A DNA stretch of 64,000 bases from assembly GCA_905181595.1 (NCBI GenBank), contig CAJIYI010000001.1, positions 215,938 to 279,937 of the forward strand, written 5' to 3'. Below the pieces are notes generated by a model. That model searched no databases. It was not told the DNA's origin and was given only the letters and a program-made list of their open reading frames with translations. The position numbers were made by a program, and so were the translations under genes. This DNA comes from an uncultured SAR86 cluster bacterium (GTDB lineage: Bacteria; Pseudomonadota; Gammaproteobacteria; Magnimaribacterales; D2472). Positions 47,606-59,457 of this stretch are shown here, in pieces. Numbering within the stretch: position 1 is the stretch's first letter; each line of letters begins with the position of its first letter.

Positions 47606-48901
47606 ATGGCTGATCAAAATAAAGGTATGAGCGACTTGTGGAGAAGACTTAGATTTGTCTTCTTGGCTATTGTTGTTTACCGAATGGGTACTCATATTCC
47701 AATACCTGGAATTGATCCAGCAAGGCTGGCCGCATTATTCGATCAAAACCAGGGAACTATCCTTGAAATGTTTAATTTATTTTCAGGCGGTGCTCTCGAG
47801 AGAATGAGTATCTTTGCATTGAATGTTGTTCCTTATATTTCTGCTGCAATTATTATGCAGCTTTTCTCAAATTCTATTCCTTACTTGCAGGAACTAAAAA
47901 AAGACGGCCAGGCTGGAAGAAATCAGATTACGCAATACACAAGATATGGAACCGTTGTTTTAGCATTTGTTCAAGCATCTGCATTAAGTGTAACTTTAGG
48001 TGCCAGTGGATTAGCATATGAACCAGGAACATCATTTTTTATCTCTGCAGTATTTAGTGTTGTTGCAGGAACAGTTTTCTTAATGTGGCTTGGTGAGCAG
48101 ATCACAGAAAGAGGCATTGGAAATGGAATTTCTATTATTATTGCTACCAGCATTTTAACTGGTATTCCAGGTGCGATTGGTCAGGCCTTAGAACAGGCTA
48201 GACAAGGGGACTTAAACATACTTCTTTTATTGGGAATTGGTGTATTGGCAATGATTGTTATAGCAATTGTTGTATTTATTGAGCGTGGCCAAAGACGAAT
48301 CACTGTTAATTATGCGCAAAGACAGCAGGGCAGAAAGTTAATGCAAGCCCAAGCAAGTCATCTTCCATTTAAAGTTAATATGGCTGGAGTTATTCCTGCA
48401 ATTTTTGCAAGCACCTTCTTATTATTTCCTGCATCTCTTTCAACTTGGTTTGGGCAGGCTGAGTCTTTTGGGTTCCTTCAAACAATATCTTTAGCCTTGA
48501 ATCCCGGGCAACCATTATATATTCTGACTTTTTCAGCTTTAATTATTTCTTTTTGTTTTATTTGGCTAGCACTAACTTTTGATACAAAGGACGTAACAGA
48601 TAACTTAAAAAAATCTGGTGCTTTTATTCCTGGTATTAGACCTGGAGATCAAACGGCAAGTTACATTGATAGTGTTCTTGCAAGACTGACAGTTTTTGGA
48701 AGCATCTATTTAACATTAATATGTTTGTTGCCATTGGCATTAATTAATTTTGCAGGTGTGTCCTTTTATTTAGGCGGCACCTCAGTATTGATTATTGTAG
48801 TTGTGTTGATGGATTTTATGGCTCAGGTTCAATCACATATGATGTCAAATCAATACTCATCACTGCTTAAAAAAGCTAATTTAAAAAACTATAAAAGATA
48901 A
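47606..48901 (+). CDS. secY: Preprotein translocase channel SecY
   Basis: 431 residues with ten predicted membrane helices. [15 protein letters not shown] forms part of the plug-side start, and [19 protein letters not shown] and the cytoplasmic loop with the SecA/ribosome-binding [19 protein letters not shown] are typical. SecY is the inner-membrane pore, partnering SecE and SecA encoded elsewhere in the window. Confidence 0.98.
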   Translation: MADQNKGMSDLWRRLRFVFLAIVVYRMGTHIPIPGIDPARLAALFDQNQGTILEMFNLFSGGALERMSIFALNVVPYISAAIIMQLFSNSIPYLQELKKDGQAGRNQITQYTRYGTVVLAFVQASALSVTLGASGLAYEPGTSFFISAVFSVVAGTVFLMWLGEQITERGIGNGISIIIATSILTGIPGAIGQALEQARQGDLNILLLLGIGVLAMIVIAIVVFIERGQRRITVNYAQRQQGRKLMQAQASHLPFKVNMAGVIPAIFASTFLLFPASLSTWFGQAESFGFLQTISLALNPGQPLYILTFSALIISFCFIWLALTFDTKDVTDNLKKSGAFIPGIRPGDQTASYIDSVLARLTVFGSIYLTLICLLPLALINFAGVSFYLGGTSVLIIVVVLMDFMAQVQSHMMSNQYSSLLKKANLKNYKR

Positions 48902-48903
48902 AT

Positions 48904-49020
48904 ATGAAAGTTAGAGCATCAGTAAAAAAGATTTGCAGAAATTGCAAAACAGTTAGACGTAAAGGAGTTTTGTATGTGATATGCAAGACAGAACCTAAAC
49001 ATAAACAAAAACAAGGGTAA
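48904..49020 (+). CDS. rpmJ: Ribosomal protein L36
   Basis: 38 residues, two bases after sec[20 protein letters not shown] contains the CxxC pair; the third Cys ([10 protein letters not shown]) and the His complete a C3H zinc site. Same length as E. coli L36. It ends six bases before rpsM. Confidence 0.97.
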   Translation: MKVRASVKKICRNCKTVRRKGVLYVICKTEPKHKQKQG

Positions 49021-49026
49021 GACAAT

Positions 49027-49383
49027 ATGGCTAGAATAGCAGGCGTAAACATACCAGAAAATAAGCATTTAGAGATTGCTTTAACTCATATATTTGGCAT
49101 TGGCAAAACAACAGCTCATGACATATGTAAGAGCGTTAAATTGGACTACTCTAAAAAAGTTTCCGATTTATCAGAGGAGCAAGTTGAGAAACTTAGAACA
49201 GCTGTAGCAGAATACACAGTGGAAGGTGACCTCAGAAGATCTGTAAGCACTAACATAAAAAGATTAATGGATTTAGGTTGCTATCGAGGCATTAGGCACA
49301 GAAGAAAGCTGCCGGTTCATGGGCAAAGAACAAAAACAAATGCTAGGACTCGTAAGGGACCTAAAAAACCAATGAGGGCTTAA
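49027..49383 (+). CDS. rpsM: Ribosomal protein S13
   Basis: 118 residues. [20 protein letters not shown] and [22 protein letters not shown] are diagnostic. S13 contacts the P-site tRNA and the bridge to 50S. First gene of the alpha operon (rpsM-rpsK-rpsD-rpoA-rplQ). Confidence 0.98.
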   Translation: MARIAGVNIPENKHLEIALTHIFGIGKTTAHDICKSVKLDYSKKVSDLSEEQVEKLRTAVAEYTVEGDLRRSVSTNIKRLMDLGCYRGIRHRRKLPVHGQRTKTNARTRKGPKKPMRA

Positions 49384-49386
49384 GGC

Positions 49387-49761
49387 ATGGCAACTGGAAA
49401 AAAAGTAAAAAAAGTTATCTCTGATGGGATCGCTCATATTCATGCATCTTTCAATAATACAATTATCACAATTACTGATAAGCAAGGTAATACTGTGTGC
49501 TGGGCAACTTCAGGAGGCTCTGGTTTTAGAGGCTCAAGAAAAAGCACTCCTTTTGCGGCGCAGATAGCAGCAGAAAAGGCAGGTAATGCTGCAAAAGATT
49601 TCGGAATGATTAACTTAGATGTCAAAGTAAGGGGTCCTGGTGGCGGAAGAGAGTCAGCCATTAGATCTTTGAACTCATGTGGGTTAAAAATTAAAAGTAT
49701 TACAGACGTCACACCATTGCCTCACAATGGATGTCGTCCTTCTAAAAAACGTAGGGTATAA
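49387..49761 (+). CDS. rpsK: Ribosomal protein S11
   Basis: 124 residues. [18 protein letters not shown] and the C-terminal [20 protein letters not shown] are near-universal. It forms the platform near the E site. Confidence 0.98.
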   Translation: MATGKKVKKVISDGIAHIHASFNNTIITITDKQGNTVCWATSGGSGFRGSRKSTPFAAQIAAEKAGNAAKDFGMINLDVKVRGPGGGRESAIRSLNSCGLKIKSITDVTPLPHNGCRPSKKRRV

Positions 49762-49770
49762 GGAGATTAC

Positions 49771-50391
49771 ATGGCAAGGTATACAGGTCCATCATTAAGG
49801 TTAGCTAGGAGAGAAGGGACTGACCTTTTTCTTAAAAGCGGATCAAGAGCAATTGAATCTAAGTGCAACATGGAGACTGCTCCAGGTGTTCATGGGTTAA
49901 GAAGAACTCGTCTTTCAGATTACGGTGTTCAGCTTCGAGAAAAACAAAAAGTTAGACGAATGTATGGAGTTCTCGAAAAGCAATTTAGAAACTATTATAA
50001 GAAAGCTTCTCAATCCAAGGGTAATACAGGCGAGAATTTACTGTCTTATCTTGAGCAGAGATTAGATAATGTGGTGTATAGAATGGGTTTTGCTTCAACT
50101 AGAGCTGAAGCACGTCAATTAGTTTCTCACAAAGCTTTTCATCTAAATGGAGCAACCGTTAATATTCCTTCATATCAGGTTCAAGCTGGTGATGAGATTG
50201 AGGTTCGCGAAAAATCTAAAAAACAACTCAGAATTAAGGGAGCTTTAGAGTTAGCAAATAATAGAGAAGCATGTGAGTGGCTTGAAGTAGATTCAAAAAC
50301 TCTCAAGGGTGTATTCAAATCTGTTCCAGATAGAACAGATTTAAGTGCTGAAATTAATGAAAATCTCATTGTTGAGCTTTATTCAAAATAA
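49771..50391 (+). CDS. rpsD: Ribosomal protein S4
   Basis: 206 residues. [20 protein letters not shown], no zinc cysteines in the N-terminal part, and the S4 RNA-binding domain (about 95-155: [26 protein letters not shown]). S4 nucleates 30S assembly and represses the alpha operon in E. coli. Confidence 0.98.
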   Translation: MARYTGPSLRLARREGTDLFLKSGSRAIESKCNMETAPGVHGLRRTRLSDYGVQLREKQKVRRMYGVLEKQFRNYYKKASQSKGNTGENLLSYLEQRLDNVVYRMGFASTRAEARQLVSHKAFHLNGATVNIPSYQVQAGDEIEVREKSKKQLRIKGALELANNREACEWLEVDSKTLKGVFKSVPDRTDLSAEINENLIVELYSK

Positions 50392-50411
50392 TAATTAAAC
50401 GGAAGGAAATA

Positions 50412-51377
50412 ATGGAAACATCAGTAATAGATCTTTTAGTACCAACAGATATACAGGTAGATGATATAGATGGCAATACATCAAAAATCACTTTAGAGCC
50501 TCTAGAAAGAGGTTTTGGCCATACGCTAGGTAATGCATTAAGAAGAATTCTTCTTTCCTCTATGCCTGGTGCTGCTATCACAGACGTAACGATAGAGGGG
50601 ATCTCTCATGAGTACTCAACTATTGAAGGTGTCAGAGAAGATGTTATAGACATTCTTTTGAATCTAAAAGATATGCCAATTAGTCTTATTGAAGGTACAA
50701 GCGCAGTCATTAAGCTTGACGTTTCAGGCCCATGTGAAGTTACATCTAACTCATTTGAAGTGCCTGGTAATGTTGAATTGCCTGATGCAGAGCATCACGT
50801 TGCTTCGCTTGTAGACAAAGTAAGCTTTTCTTTAACTGCAACCGTAAAAACAGGAAGGGGCTACGAGCCAGCGGATACTAGAAATGAAGAAGACACAGCT
50901 GTTGGAGCCTTAAAAGTTGACGCATCATTCAGTCCAGTTAGAAGAGTGGCATATACAGTAGAAAATGCTAGATTCGAGAAAAGAACTGACCTGGATAAAT
51001 TGATTGTCGAGTTAGAGACAGATGGAACTCTTGATCCAAAAAAAGCAATTGAGCATGCGGCTACTATTATGCAGCAACAATTAGCAGCTTTTGTTGATCT
51101 AGATGCTATCGCTGAACAGGAAGCGAAGAAAGATCAAAATGATTTTGATCCTTTCTTAATGAGATCGATTGAAGAGCTAGAGCTAACAGTTCGCTCAACA
51201 AATTGCCTAAAGGCAGAAAGTATTTTCTTGATTGGCGATCTTTTACAAAGAACAGAATTTGATCTTTTAAAAACTCCAAATCTTGGTAAAAAATCTTTAA
51301 ATGAAATAAAAGATGTTCTAGCATCTAAAGGCTTCTCTCTTGGGACTACCCTAGAGAACTGGCCGCCAATGGGTTAA
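50412..51377 (+). CDS. rpoA: RNA polymerase alpha subunit
   Basis: 321 residues. The N-terminal dimerisation domain contains [26 protein letters not shown] and the C-terminal DNA-binding domain (about 245-315) contains [22 protein letters not shown] and [13 protein letters not shown]. It nucleates the polymerase and contacts UP elements and activators. Confidence 0.99.
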   Translation: METSVIDLLVPTDIQVDDIDGNTSKITLEPLERGFGHTLGNALRRILLSSMPGAAITDVTIEGISHEYSTIEGVREDVIDILLNLKDMPISLIEGTSAVIKLDVSGPCEVTSNSFEVPGNVELPDAEHHVASLVDKVSFSLTATVKTGRGYEPADTRNEEDTAVGALKVDASFSPVRRVAYTVENARFEKRTDLDKLIVELETDGTLDPKKAIEHAATIMQQQLAAFVDLDAIAEQEAKKDQNDFDPFLMRSIEELELTVRSTNCLKAESIFLIGDLLQRTEFDLLKTPNLGKKSLNEIKDVLASKGFSLGTTLENWPPMG

Positions 51378-51381
51378 TAAA

Positions 51382-51795
51382 ATGAGACATAGAAAATCAG
51401 GCAGAAAACTAAATAGAAACTCTTCGCATCGTAAGGCGCTAATGAAAAACTTAGCAATTGCTTTTATTGAAAGAGAGTTAATTAAAACGACTGTTCCTAA
51501 AGCAAAAGAATTACGTGGATTTGTTGAGCCGTTAATCACTTTAGCCAAAGTTGATTCAGTTGCAAATAGACGTAGAGCGTTTAGTAAATTGCGTATGGAT
51601 TCTATTGTAGATAAACTTTTTACTAAGATTGCTGTTCAGTCTAAAGATCGTCCTGGTGGATATCTTCGAATCATCAAGGCTGGTTTTAGACCTGGTGATA
51701 AAGCTGATATGGCCTATGTTGAATGGGTTGATAGAGCTATTGATTCGGATGCTTCATCGGTTGAGCCTGAGCTTAAATCAGACTCAGCAGCCTAA
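51382..51795 (+). CDS. rplQ: Ribosomal protein L17
   Basis: 137 residues. [24 protein letters not shown] is diagnostic. The body ends with [14 protein letters not shown], then a short acidic/Ser-rich tail. Last gene of the supercluster; its stop overlaps the convergent uvrA stop by four bases, with no separate terminator visible. Confidence 0.98.
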   Translation: MRHRKSGRKLNRNSSHRKALMKNLAIAFIERELIKTTVPKAKELRGFVEPLITLAKVDSVANRRRAFSKLRMDSIVDKLFTKIAVQSKDRPGGYLRIIKAGFRPGDKADMAYVEWVDRAIDSDASSVEPELKSDSAA

Positions 51796-54611
51796 AGCTC
51801 CAGCATTTCTTTTAAATACTTACCTGTATAGGATTTCTTTGATTGGGCAACCTTTTCAGGGGTTCCTTGTGCAACTATAAGTCCTCCATCGCTTCCTCCT
51901 TCTGGCCCGAGATCTATTACCCAGTCACTGGACTTAATTACATCTAAGTTATGCTCAATTACTACGACAGTATTTCCTTGATCTGACAATCGCTTCAGCA
52001 CTCCCAGCAGCAGTTCAATATCATAAAAATGCAGGCCTGTGGTTGGCTCATCCAAAATGAATAATGTTTTCCCTGTGCTTCGTTTGGATAGCTCTTTGGC
52101 AAGTTTAATTCGCTGAGCCTCACCACCTGAAAGTGTTGTTGCGGATTGACCTAGCGTTATATAAGTTAGACCAACATCTGAAAGAGTTTGCAGCTTATTT
52201 TTAATCGTCGGTATGGCTGCAAAGAATTCTAATGCTTCTTCAACAGTCATTCCCAAAACTTCAGCTATATTTTTTCCCTTAAATTTAACTTCTAGAGTTT
52301 GCTCGTTATACCTTTTGCTATTGCAGATATCGCAATTCACATAGATGTCAGCCAAAAAATGCATTTCAACTTTAATCATCCCATCGCCTTGGCATGCTTC
52401 GCACCTTCCACCCTTTACGTTGAAACTAAATCGACCCGGTTTATACCCGCGAGTGCGAGATTCGTCTGATTGAGCAAATAAATCTCTAATATGTGAGAAC
52501 AAACCCGTGTAAGTGGCTGGGTTCGAGCGGGGAGTCCTGCCAATAGCAGATTGATCAATACCAATCACCTTATCCAGATGCTCTAGACCAAGAATTTTCT
52601 TACATTTAATTTCTTTATTTAAATTAGCTTTATTTAATAAAAAGCTACTCATAGGCATTAAAGTTTGATTTATTAAAGAAGATTTACCGGATCCTGAAAC
52701 GCCTGTCACACATGTAAAAATACCTACTGGAATTTTAACTGAGATATTTTGGAGGTTATTCTCATAAGCACCTTGAATCTCTATGAAATGTTCAGGCACT
52801 TTTGCAGTCTTTGGAAAATTAATTTTTCTCTTTCCAGATAGGTAGGCAGCTGTCATAGATTCTTCGCTTTTTAAGATATCCTCTAAAGAGCCCTGAGCAC
52901 AAATTTCACCACCATGCTTTCCTGCGCCTGGCCCAATATCAATAATATGATCCGCGCATCTGATGGCTTCCTCATCATGCTCAACAACAATTACAGTATT
53001 TCCAAGGCTTTTCAGGTGAAATAACGTTTTAATAAGCTTTGCATTGTCTCTTTGATGCAATCCAATAGATGGTTCATCCAGAACATAAGTAACTCCTACT
53101 AGCCCTGATCCAATTTGACTCGCCAGCCTAATTCTCTGGGCTTCACCACCTGATAATGTTCCAGCCCCTCTATTTAAGGTTAGGTAATTTAAACCAACAT
53201 CTTCTAAAAAAGTAAGGCGCTCTTTAATCTCTTTCAAGATTTTTTCTGCAATCATAGCTTTTGCACCTTCTAGCTTGATCTTTTGAAAAAAGCTTAATGC
53301 ATCTGTTATTTTCTGCTCAGTAATATCTTGAATAGGGGTTCCATTAATAAAAATATTTCTTGATTCTTTTTTTAACCTTGAACCCTCGCACGCATCACAG
53401 TGACTATCAGATAAAAGCTTGGCCAACTCATTTCTTATAAATTCAGAATCAGTTTCTTTGAATCGTCTTTCAGTATTGGGAATCACACCCTCAAATCTAT
53501 GCTGCCTAACAATTTTACTTCCGCTGCTAAAGCTTTTAGAAAAATTAATTTTATCTTTTGAGCCCCATAATAAAATTCTCTGAGTTTCTTCTGAGTATGA
53601 TTCCCAAGGAGTATCAAGATCAAATTTATAATGTTTTGCTAAGCATTTTAATTGATGAAAATAAAATCTATTTCGTCTATTCCACCCTTTGATTGCTCCC
53701 TCATTAATTGTTGCTTCTGTATCAGCGATTAATTTCTTTTCATCAAAATACTGAATCACACCTAAGCCATCACACTTTTCACATGCTCCAAATGGGTTGT
53801 TAAAAGAAAACATTCTTGGTTCTAGATCAGATACTGAATATCCACATTGAGAGCAAGAAAAATTTGACGAGAATAGTAAAATATTTTTATCATCAATGAC
53901 TTCTATTTCCACCAGACCATTTGATAGTCCCAATGCAGTTTCAATGGATTCAGATAGTCTGGACCTATTATCTTCTTCCTGTTTTAACTGAAGCCTGTCT
54001 ACGATTGCGGAAATATCATGCTTTTGATTTTTATTTAGAGATGGAAATTCGTCTAATGGATGCACAACATTATTAATTTTTACTCTAACAAAACCTTCAG
54101 TTTTTAATTCTTCATAAATTCCTAAATGCTCACCTTTTTTGCCCCGTACCATTGGCGCCATGACCATAATCTTTTTGCCTTCACCAAGAGAATATATTTC
54201 ATCACATATCTCACTAATTGTTTTTGCTGAGAGTTCCTCATTATGATCTGGGCAGATAGGCGTCCCAATTCGGGCATACAATAATCTTAGATAATCGTAT
54301 ATTTCTGTTACCGTGCCGACGGTTGACCTAGGGTTATGTGATGTTGATTTTTGCTCAATTGAAATTGCTGGAGATAACCCATCAATCTGATCCACATCTG
54401 GTTTTTCCATCATAGAGAGAAATTGTCGAGCATAAGCAGAAAGTGATTCTACATATCTTCTTTGACCTTCTGCGTAGATAGTATCGAAAGCAAGAGAAGA
54501 TTTGCCTGAGCCCGAAAGACCGGTTATCACAACCAGCTCTCCGCGAGGAATGTCTAGTGAAATATTTTTAAGATTATGGGTGCGCGCACCTTTGATAGAA
54601 ATTTTATCCAT
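51792..54611 (-). CDS. uvrA: Excinuclease ABC subunit A
   Basis: 939 residues (E. coli 940). Two ABC ATPase modules: Walker [14 protein letters not shown] near 32 and [14 protein letters not shown] near 640; signature [15 protein letters not shown] and [15 protein letters not shown]. Zinc modules are built on CSQCGYSV...CEKCDGLG and CEACQGDG...CDICNSKRY. With UvrB it scans DNA for bulky lesions in nucleotide excision repair. Divergent from ssb, as in E. coli, but without an evident LexA box. Confidence 0.98.
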   Translation of the reverse strand: MDKISIKGARTHNLKNISLDIPRGELVVITGLSGSGKSSLAFDTIYAEGQRRYVESLSAYARQFLSMMEKPDVDQIDGLSPAISIEQKSTSHNPRSTVGTVTEIYDYLRLLYARIGTPICPDHNEELSAKTISEICDEIYSLGEGKKIMVMAPMVRGKKGEHLGIYEELKTEGFVRVKINNVVHPLDEFPSLNKNQKHDISAIVDRLQLKQEEDNRSRLSESIETALGLSNGLVEIEVIDDKNILLFSSNFSCSQCGYSVSDLEPRMFSFNNPFGACEKCDGLGVIQYFDEKKLIADTEATINEGAIKGWNRRNRFYFHQLKCLAKHYKFDLDTPWESYSEETQRILLWGSKDKINFSKSFSSGSKIVRQHRFEGVIPNTERRFKETDSEFIRNELAKLLSDSHCDACEGSRLKKESRNIFINGTPIQDITEQKITDALSFFQKIKLEGAKAMIAEKILKEIKERLTFLEDVGLNYLTLNRGAGTLSGGEAQRIRLASQIGSGLVGVTYVLDEPSIGLHQRDNAKLIKTLFHLKSLGNTVIVVEHDEEAIRCADHIIDIGPGAGKHGGEICAQGSLEDILKSEESMTAAYLSGKRKINFPKTAKVPEHFIEIQGAYENNLQNISVKIPVGIFTCVTGVSGSGKSSLINQTLMPMSSFLLNKANLNKEIKCKKILGLEHLDKVIGIDQSAIGRTPRSNPATYTGLFSHIRDLFAQSDESRTRGYKPGRFSFNVKGGRCEACQGDGMIKVEMHFLADIYVNCDICNSKRYNEQTLEVKFKGKNIAEVLGMTVEEALEFFAAIPTIKNKLQTLSDVGLTYITLGQSATTLSGGEAQRIKLAKELSKRSTGKTLFILDEPTTGLHFYDIELLLGVLKRLSDQGNTVVVIEHNLDVIKSSDWVIDLGPEGGSDGGLIVAQGTPEKVAQSKKSYTGKYLKEMLEL

Positions 54612-54678
54612 TTATTTGCAGAATTTTTATACAGCTGATTTTTTTCGAGTTAAACTTAATGAATTATAAGAGGTAATT

Positions 54679-55116
54679 ATGGCTAGAGGAGTAAATAAAG
54701 TAATTTTGGTAGGTAATTTAGGTCAAAAACCTGAAATGCGCTACACGCAAACGAATACTGCAGTGGCTACACTGTCAATTGCAACATCTGAATCATGGAA
54801 GGACAAAGAATCTGGTGAGCAAAGAGAGAAAACTGAATGGCACAGAGTTGTATTTTTTGGCAAGCTTGCTGAAATTGCTGAGCAATATCTTGATAAAGGT
54901 TCTCAGCTTTATGTTGAAGGAAAGCTTCAAACTAGAAAGTGGCAAGACAAAGAAGGTAACGATAAGTACACGACTGAGATACTAGGAAATGAGATGAACA
55001 TGCTTGGAGGAAGACAGTCTTCTGGAGACGGGGGTGCTTACGATCAATCACAGCCTATGCAGAAACCAGCAGAGCCATCAGCATCTAATATTTCTGAGGA
55101 AGATATACCATTCTAA
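54679..55116 (+). CDS. ssb: Single-stranded DNA-binding protein
   Basis: 145 residues. The OB-fold (about 1-110) begins [23 protein letters not shown] and has [15 protein letters not shown] and [18 protein letters not shown] short disordered linker leads to the conserved acidic tip EEDIPF that recruits repair and replication partners. Shine-Dalgarno (agagg) present. Confidence 0.98.
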   Translation: MARGVNKVILVGNLGQKPEMRYTQTNTAVATLSIATSESWKDKESGEQREKTEWHRVVFFGKLAEIAEQYLDKGSQLYVEGKLQTRKWQDKEGNDKYTTEILGNEMNMLGGRQSSGDGGAYDQSQPMQKPAEPSASNISEEDIPF

Positions 55117-55122
55117 GACCGC

Positions 55123-55971
55123 GTGGATTATAAGAATATTTTACTAGAGCAGCGAGATAATATTGCTGTTCTTTCCCTGAACAGGCCCAACAAACTTAAC
55201 GCCTTTACCTTCTCTATGATGGAGGAGATGATTGATGCATTGGATGCCCTTGATGCCGATGACAACGTTCATGCTTTGATTATTACAGGGAAGGGTAGAG
55301 CTTTCTGTGCGGGTGCTGATTTGTCATCTGGCCAAGAAACATTTAATCCATCATTTGATGACTTCGCGGTTCAAGAAAGTGATTTCAGGAGAGATTCTGG
55401 TGGCATTCTTACACTTCGAATGTATAAATTTTTAAAGCCCATTGTTATTGCATGCAACGGACCAGCGGTTGGAATAGGAGCGTCTATGCAACTTGCAGCT
55501 GATGTTAGATTAGCATCTGATCAAGCTAGATTTGGTTTTGTATTTAATAACAGAGGCATCGTTCCTGATGCTTGCAGTAGTTGGTTTCTTCCAAAGATTG
55601 TTGGTATTTCTTCAGCACTAGAGCTCACATATTCAGGTAGGATTATAGATGCTAGCGAAGCTTTAAAATTAAATTTAGTTTCTAGCATTCATGACTCAGA
55701 AAACCTTTTAGACAACGCTATAGATTTTGCAAAAAATATGGTTAAAAATTCAGCTCCAGTATCTATAGCTGTAACTAGGCAGATGCTTTGGCGCTCTCTT
55801 GAGGGATCTGGACCCTATGATGCTCATATAGTTGAAAGTAAAGCCATAGATTCAAGAGGGGCCTCAGAGGATGCAAAAGAGGGAGTAAGTTCTTTCTTGG
55901 AGAAGAGAGCTGCAGAATTTAAAAATAAGGTTTCCTTAGACATGCCTCCTTTTTTTCCTTGGTGGAAATAA
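55123..55971 (+). CDS. Enoyl-CoA hydratase/isomerase (crotonase) family protein
   Basis: 282 residues with a GTG start 6 bases after ssb. The crotonase core has LNRPNKLNAFTFSMMEEM, the oxyanion-hole segment GKGRAFCAGADLSSG (about 60-74) and ACNGPAVGIGASMQLAADVRLAS. The following RGIVPDACSSWFLPKIVG replaces the common PGAGGTQ of classical hydratases, so the reaction (hydration, isomerisation or hydrolysis of an acyl-CoA) is uncertain. No beta-oxidation operon adjoins it. No clear Shine-Dalgarno sequence. Confidence 0.88.
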   Translation: MDYKNILLEQRDNIAVLSLNRPNKLNAFTFSMMEEMIDALDALDADDNVHALIITGKGRAFCAGADLSSGQETFNPSFDDFAVQESDFRRDSGGILTLRMYKFLKPIVIACNGPAVGIGASMQLAADVRLASDQARFGFVFNNRGIVPDACSSWFLPKIVGISSALELTYSGRIIDASEALKLNLVSSIHDSENLLDNAIDFAKNMVKNSAPVSIAVTRQMLWRSLEGSGPYDAHIVESKAIDSRGASEDAKEGVSSFLEKRAAEFKNKVSLDMPPFFPWWK

Positions 55972-55984
55972 TACATTTAGAAGT

Positions 55985-56323
55985 ATGGATAATTTAAGCT
56001 GGGATGAATTTGAAAGAGTAGATTTAAGAGTTGGTACTATTGTTGCTGCTGAAATATTTAAAGAAGCAATCAAGCCAGCAATAAAAATGCAAATTGATTT
56101 TGGAGAAGAGATAGGAATAAAAAAGTCATCGGCCCAGATTACCGATCACTACGATCCACAAACATTGATTGGAATCCAGGTTACAGCAGTAGTTAATTTT
56201 CCAAACAAACAAATAGGACCTTTCATGTCTGAATGCCTGGTGACTGGATTTACACAACCTGATGGAAGCATTATCTTGGCTATTCCAGATCAGAAAGCAG
56301 TTAATGGATCGCGTCTAGCCTAA
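55985..56323 (+). CDS. csaA: CsaA-like tRNA-binding-domain protein
   Basis: 112 residues, a stand-alone EMAP-II/tRNA-binding OB-fold: FERVDLRVGTIVAAEIF, SAQITDHYDPQTLIGIQVTAVVNFPNKQIG and the end IPDQKAVNGSRL. CsaA acts as a secretion-related chaperone in Bacillus and binds tRNA-like ligands; the role in gammaproteobacteria is unclear. Thirteen bases after the crotonase gene, so probably co-transcribed. Convergent with fabB. Confidence 0.88.
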   Translation: MDNLSWDEFERVDLRVGTIVAAEIFKEAIKPAIKMQIDFGEEIGIKKSSAQITDHYDPQTLIGIQVTAVVNFPNKQIGPFMSECLVTGFTQPDGSIILAIPDQKAVNGSRLA

Positions 56324-56335
56324 AAAAAAGAACTC

Positions 56336-57541
56336 TTATTTTGCAAAAACTAAACTGGCATTTGTGCCACCAAATCCAAATGAGTTGCTCATAACAGCAT
56401 TTACTTCTTGTTCGATCATTGTTTGAGCAATTTTTAATCCTTCAGCTTCTTCAACCAAATGATCAATATTAATAGAAGGGGCGATAAAATCATTTTGCAT
56501 CATAAGGATCGAATATATCGCCTCTTGAGCTCCGGTTGCGCCTAAAGAATGGCCAGTCATAGATTTTGTAGATCCAATTACTGGACCACTATCGCCAAAG
56601 ACATTCTTAATCGCTCCCAATTCAGCTAAATCACCAACAGGGGTGCTAGTTCCATGGGCATTTATGTAATCAATATTTCCGCCATAAATCTCTAGGGCCT
56701 CATCCATGCATCTTGTAGCCCCTTCTCCAGAAGGAGAGACCATATCGTAGCCATCAGAGTTAGCACAGTAGCCTGCAAGTCTTGCAAGAATAGGAGCATT
56801 TCTCTTAATTGCATGCTCTTCTTCTTCTAAAATCAGCATCCCAGATCCTCCAGCAATAACAAAGCCATCTCTATTGAGATCAAATGCTCTGGAAGCTTGC
56901 TCTGGAGCATCATTATATTGAGAGGAAAGTGCTCCCATAGCGTCAAACATTGATGATGAGGTCCAATGTTCTTGTTCAGCCCCTCCTGCTATTATAATAT
57001 CTTGTTTGCCTAGCTGAATAAGTTCTGCTGCATGACCTATGCAATGAGCGCTTGTTGAACAAGCAGAAGAAATGGAATAGTTCACACCTTTTAGCTTGAG
57101 AGTTGTCCCTAGGATTGCTGAGACGGTACTTCCCATGGTTTTAGTAACTGCGTACGGACCTATTCTTTTTGGCCCTTTTGCTCGCGCAATATCTGAGGCT
57201 TCAATTTGAGCTGCAGATGATGCACCACCTGATCCCGCAATAATTCCAACTCTAGAAGTATCTATAGAGCTAAGATCTAAGCCAGCATTTAATAAAGCTT
57301 CCTGGGCAGCCAAGTAAGCAAACCCCGATGCTTCGCTCATAAACCTTAGTACCTTTCTATCAATTAACTCTGAAAGATTTATATCTATTGATCCGGAGAC
57401 ATGACTTCTAAAACCCATCTCTTTGTATGTTGGATTAGATTTAATACCTGATTTTCCATTTTTTAGGCTTAATAGAACTTCATTCAATCCCGATCCAATA
57501 CAAGAAATAATACCCATGCCTGTAACAACAACATTCTTCAT
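56336..57541 (-). CDS. fabB: 3-oxoacyl-[acyl-carrier-protein] synthase I
   Basis: 401 residues. Catalytic triad: Cys in [14 protein letters not shown] (about 160), His in [11 protein letters not shown] (about 295) and His in [14 protein letters not shown] (about 330). C-terminal [14 protein letters not shown]. FabB elongates unsaturated acyl-ACPs made via FabA; the fabA-fabB pair here gives anaerobic-type unsaturated fatty acid synthesis. The start overlaps the fabA stop by one base. Confidence 0.97.
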   Translation of the reverse strand: MKNVVVTGMGIISCIGSGLNEVLLSLKNGKSGIKSNPTYKEMGFRSHVSGSIDINLSELIDRKVLRFMSEASGFAYLAAQEALLNAGLDLSSIDTSRVGIIAGSGGASSAAQIEASDIARAKGPKRIGPYAVTKTMGSTVSAILGTTLKLKGVNYSISSACSTSAHCIGHAAELIQLGKQDIIIAGGAEQEHWTSSSMFDAMGALSSQYNDAPEQASRAFDLNRDGFVIAGGSGMLILEEEEHAIKRNAPILARLAGYCANSDGYDMVSPSGEGATRCMDEALEIYGGNIDYINAHGTSTPVGDLAELGAIKNVFGDSGPVIGSTKSMTGHSLGATGAQEAIYSILMMQNDFIAPSINIDHLVEEAEGLKIAQTMIEQEVNAVMSNSFGFGGTNASLVFAK

Positions 57542-58062
57542 TAAAATTTACTCGTATCTTTAAATAACCCTACCTTTAAACCATCCGCAGAATAGACATG
57601 CCTATCATCAACAAACATATTACCATCAGCGAATCCGACAACAGCACCTCGATTTACGACTCTCTTTATATCTATCTCATATCTAACTAGTTTTGCGCTA
57701 GGAGTTACTTGACCAAAAAATTTTACCTTATCTGATCCTAGGGCTCGACCATATCCTGGAAGCTCCAACCAGCATAAATAGAATCCTAGCAATTGCCACA
57801 TGGCATCCAGACCAAGACAGCCTGGCATGACTGGATCAGATTTAAAGTGCACATCAAAAAACCATAGTGTTTCTTCTATATTTAAATGCGCAATAATTTT
57901 TCCTTTCGAGTACTTGCCTGATGTTTGATCAATTTGATCAATCGAATCAAACATGAGCATTTCATCTGCTGGGAGCCTTCCATTGTCTGGACCAAATAAG
58001 TCTCCGTTTCCGCATGCAATTAATTCTTCTTTATTATAAGAAGGTGCTGGTTTAAAAATCAT
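57541..58062 (-). CDS. fabA: 3-hydroxydecanoyl-[acyl-carrier-protein] dehydratase/isomerase
   Basis: 173 residues. [26 protein letters not shown] holds the catalytic His and Asp of the hot-dog fold, with the Gly-Cys-Leu-Gly-Leu-Asp-Ala-Met helix typical of FabA rather than FabZ. It introduces the cis double bond at C10. Its start overlaps the ispB stop by ATGA, so ispB-fabA-fabB form one minus-strand operon. Confidence 0.97.
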   Translation of the reverse strand: MIFKPAPSYNKEELIACGNGDLFGPDNGRLPADEMLMFDSIDQIDQTSGKYSKGKIIAHLNIEETLWFFDVHFKSDPVMPGCLGLDAMWQLLGFYLCWLELPGYGRALGSDKVKFFGQVTPSAKLVRYEIDIKRVVNRGAVVGFADGNMFVDDRHVYSADGLKVGLFKDTSKF

Positions 58063-59027
58063 AATTTACGTTGGCTAGAAAACATAATTAAGTTTAACAT
58101 CTCGTTATAACAAGAGTGATGACTTAGCTTCTCTAAGCTTTTTTTGGTTTTTGATATATATGAATTAAGAAGTGTTTGTGAGCATTGCATGGGCATGTCA
58201 GAGCGCACAAGACTAAAGACTCTATTTTTAATAGTTTTAGTCAGTTTTTTCTTACCAAGATGCTCTAGCAAAAATTTTTGATCATCTTTTGCTGAGTTAT
58301 TTAGGGTGTAAAAAAGAGGAAAAGTAATTTTTCCTTCTTGAAAATCTTGTAAAGCAGGCTTACCAGTGTTTATGTGAAGAGACTCATAATCCAAGATATC
58401 ATCTTGAATCTGGAATGCTATACCAAGATTTTTTCCAAGCAATCCAAAGCTTTTTACATCAGCCTCAGAAGAATCCGCAAGCATTGCTCCGGTTTTTGCA
58501 GCAGCCTCGAATAGTCTTCCAGTTTTGAGATAACTTACTTTTAATAAGTCATCAAGGTCAAGATGCAGGTAATTTTCAAAAAGATTTAGCTGAATAATTT
58601 CGCCTCTAGCAATATCATTTGTTGCGCTAGCAAGTTCTTTTAAAATAGCAGGTCGATCTAGTTTCATCATAAGCATAAAGGCTTTTGAGTATATAAAATC
58701 TCCCATCAGAACACTGTATGAATTATTCCATACCTGATTGACTGATTTCTCACCTCGTCTCAGTTTAGATTGATCAACCACATCGTCATGAACTAATGTT
58801 GCGGTATGCAATAGCTCAATAATACTGGCAAGCTCAATTCGCCTCAGGGGTTTAATTTTCTTTGACTGTGATGCCAGCAAAGTAATTAAAGCTCTTGTTT
58901 TTTTACCTTTGGATTGAAATATGTATTCATAAATATCTTGAATAATTTTCTCAGATGCCAATTCTTTGGTAATTTTCTCTTGCACGCGAGAAAGTTCGTT
59001 TGTAGTGGTATGGTTAATCTTATACAT
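58059..59027 (-). CDS. ispB: Polyprenyl (probably octaprenyl) diphosphate synthase
   Basis: 322 residues, trans-type prenyl synthase. First aspartate-rich motif in [21 protein letters not shown] (DDVVD) and second in [11 protein letters not shown] (DDILD). It makes the isoprenoid side chain of ubiquinone; chain length is not readable from sequence alone. Back-to-back with rplU, as ispB and rplU are in E. coli. A perfect TATAAT (minus strand, 59055-59050) lies 23 bases upstream. The grouping with fabA-fabB is less usual. Confidence 0.92.
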   Translation of the reverse strand: MYKINHTTTNELSRVQEKITKELASEKIIQDIYEYIFQSKGKKTRALITLLASQSKKIKPLRRIELASIIELLHTATLVHDDVVDQSKLRRGEKSVNQVWNNSYSVLMGDFIYSKAFMLMMKLDRPAILKELASATNDIARGEIIQLNLFENYLHLDLDDLLKVSYLKTGRLFEAAAKTGAMLADSSEADVKSFGLLGKNLGIAFQIQDDILDYESLHINTGKPALQDFQEGKITFPLFYTLNNSAKDDQKFLLEHLGKKKLTKTIKNRVFSLVRSDMPMQCSQTLLNSYISKTKKSLEKLSHHSCYNEMLNLIMFSSQRKL

Positions 59028-59087
59028 TTTAAATAATTTGAAGCCTGAAATTATACATAATTATTGATAATTTCCTTGAGATAAGTA

Positions 59088-59116
59088 TTGATAATTTTCT
59101 CCATAAAGCGTATATT
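59088..59116 (+). promoter_or_regulatory. Predicted promoter of rplU-rpmA-obgE
   Basis: TTGATA (59088-59093) and TATATT (59111-59116), both five of six to consensus, with a 17-base spacer. The predicted start near 59123 leaves a 15-base leader containing agaggg as Shine-Dalgarno. Confidence 0.65.
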
Positions 59117-59137
59117 TTGCCACCTTTAGAGGGAACT

Positions 59138-59455
59138 ATGTACGCAGTAATAGAAGCAGGTGGAAAACAACACAAAGTCGAGCTAGGCCAAACCCTGGAA
59201 ATCGATCTTATGCAGGAAGAGTCAGGCGTCGAACATGCGTTTGAAACTGTTATGCTTTATGTAGATGGAGAGGATGTTCAAGTTGGACAACCATATATCG
59301 AAAATGCCAAAGTCATTGCAGAGATTATTGAAGAAGTGAAGGGAGAAAAAGTCTCCATCCTTAGATTCAGAAGAAGAAAACATAGCATGAGAAAAATTGG
59401 CCACAGACAAAGATATACTCAAATTAAGATAAAAGAAATCAACGTAGGTAAATAG
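59138..59455 (+). CDS. rplU: Ribosomal protein L21
   Basis: 105 residues from ATG 59138 (an in-frame ATG-less extension upstream lies within the leader and is rejected). [18 protein letters not shown] and [22 protein letters not shown] match L21. Two bases before rpmA. Confidence 0.97.
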   Translation: MYAVIEAGGKQHKVELGQTLEIDLMQEESGVEHAFETVMLYVDGEDVQVGQPYIENAKVIAEIIEEVKGEKVSILRFRRRKHSMRKIGHRQRYTQIKIKEINVGK

Positions 59456-59457
59456 TA

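Noticed and set aside
54612-54678. SOS (LexA) operator between uvrA and ssb
   Set aside because: No CTGT pairs with the ACAG at 54631 at the required spacing.
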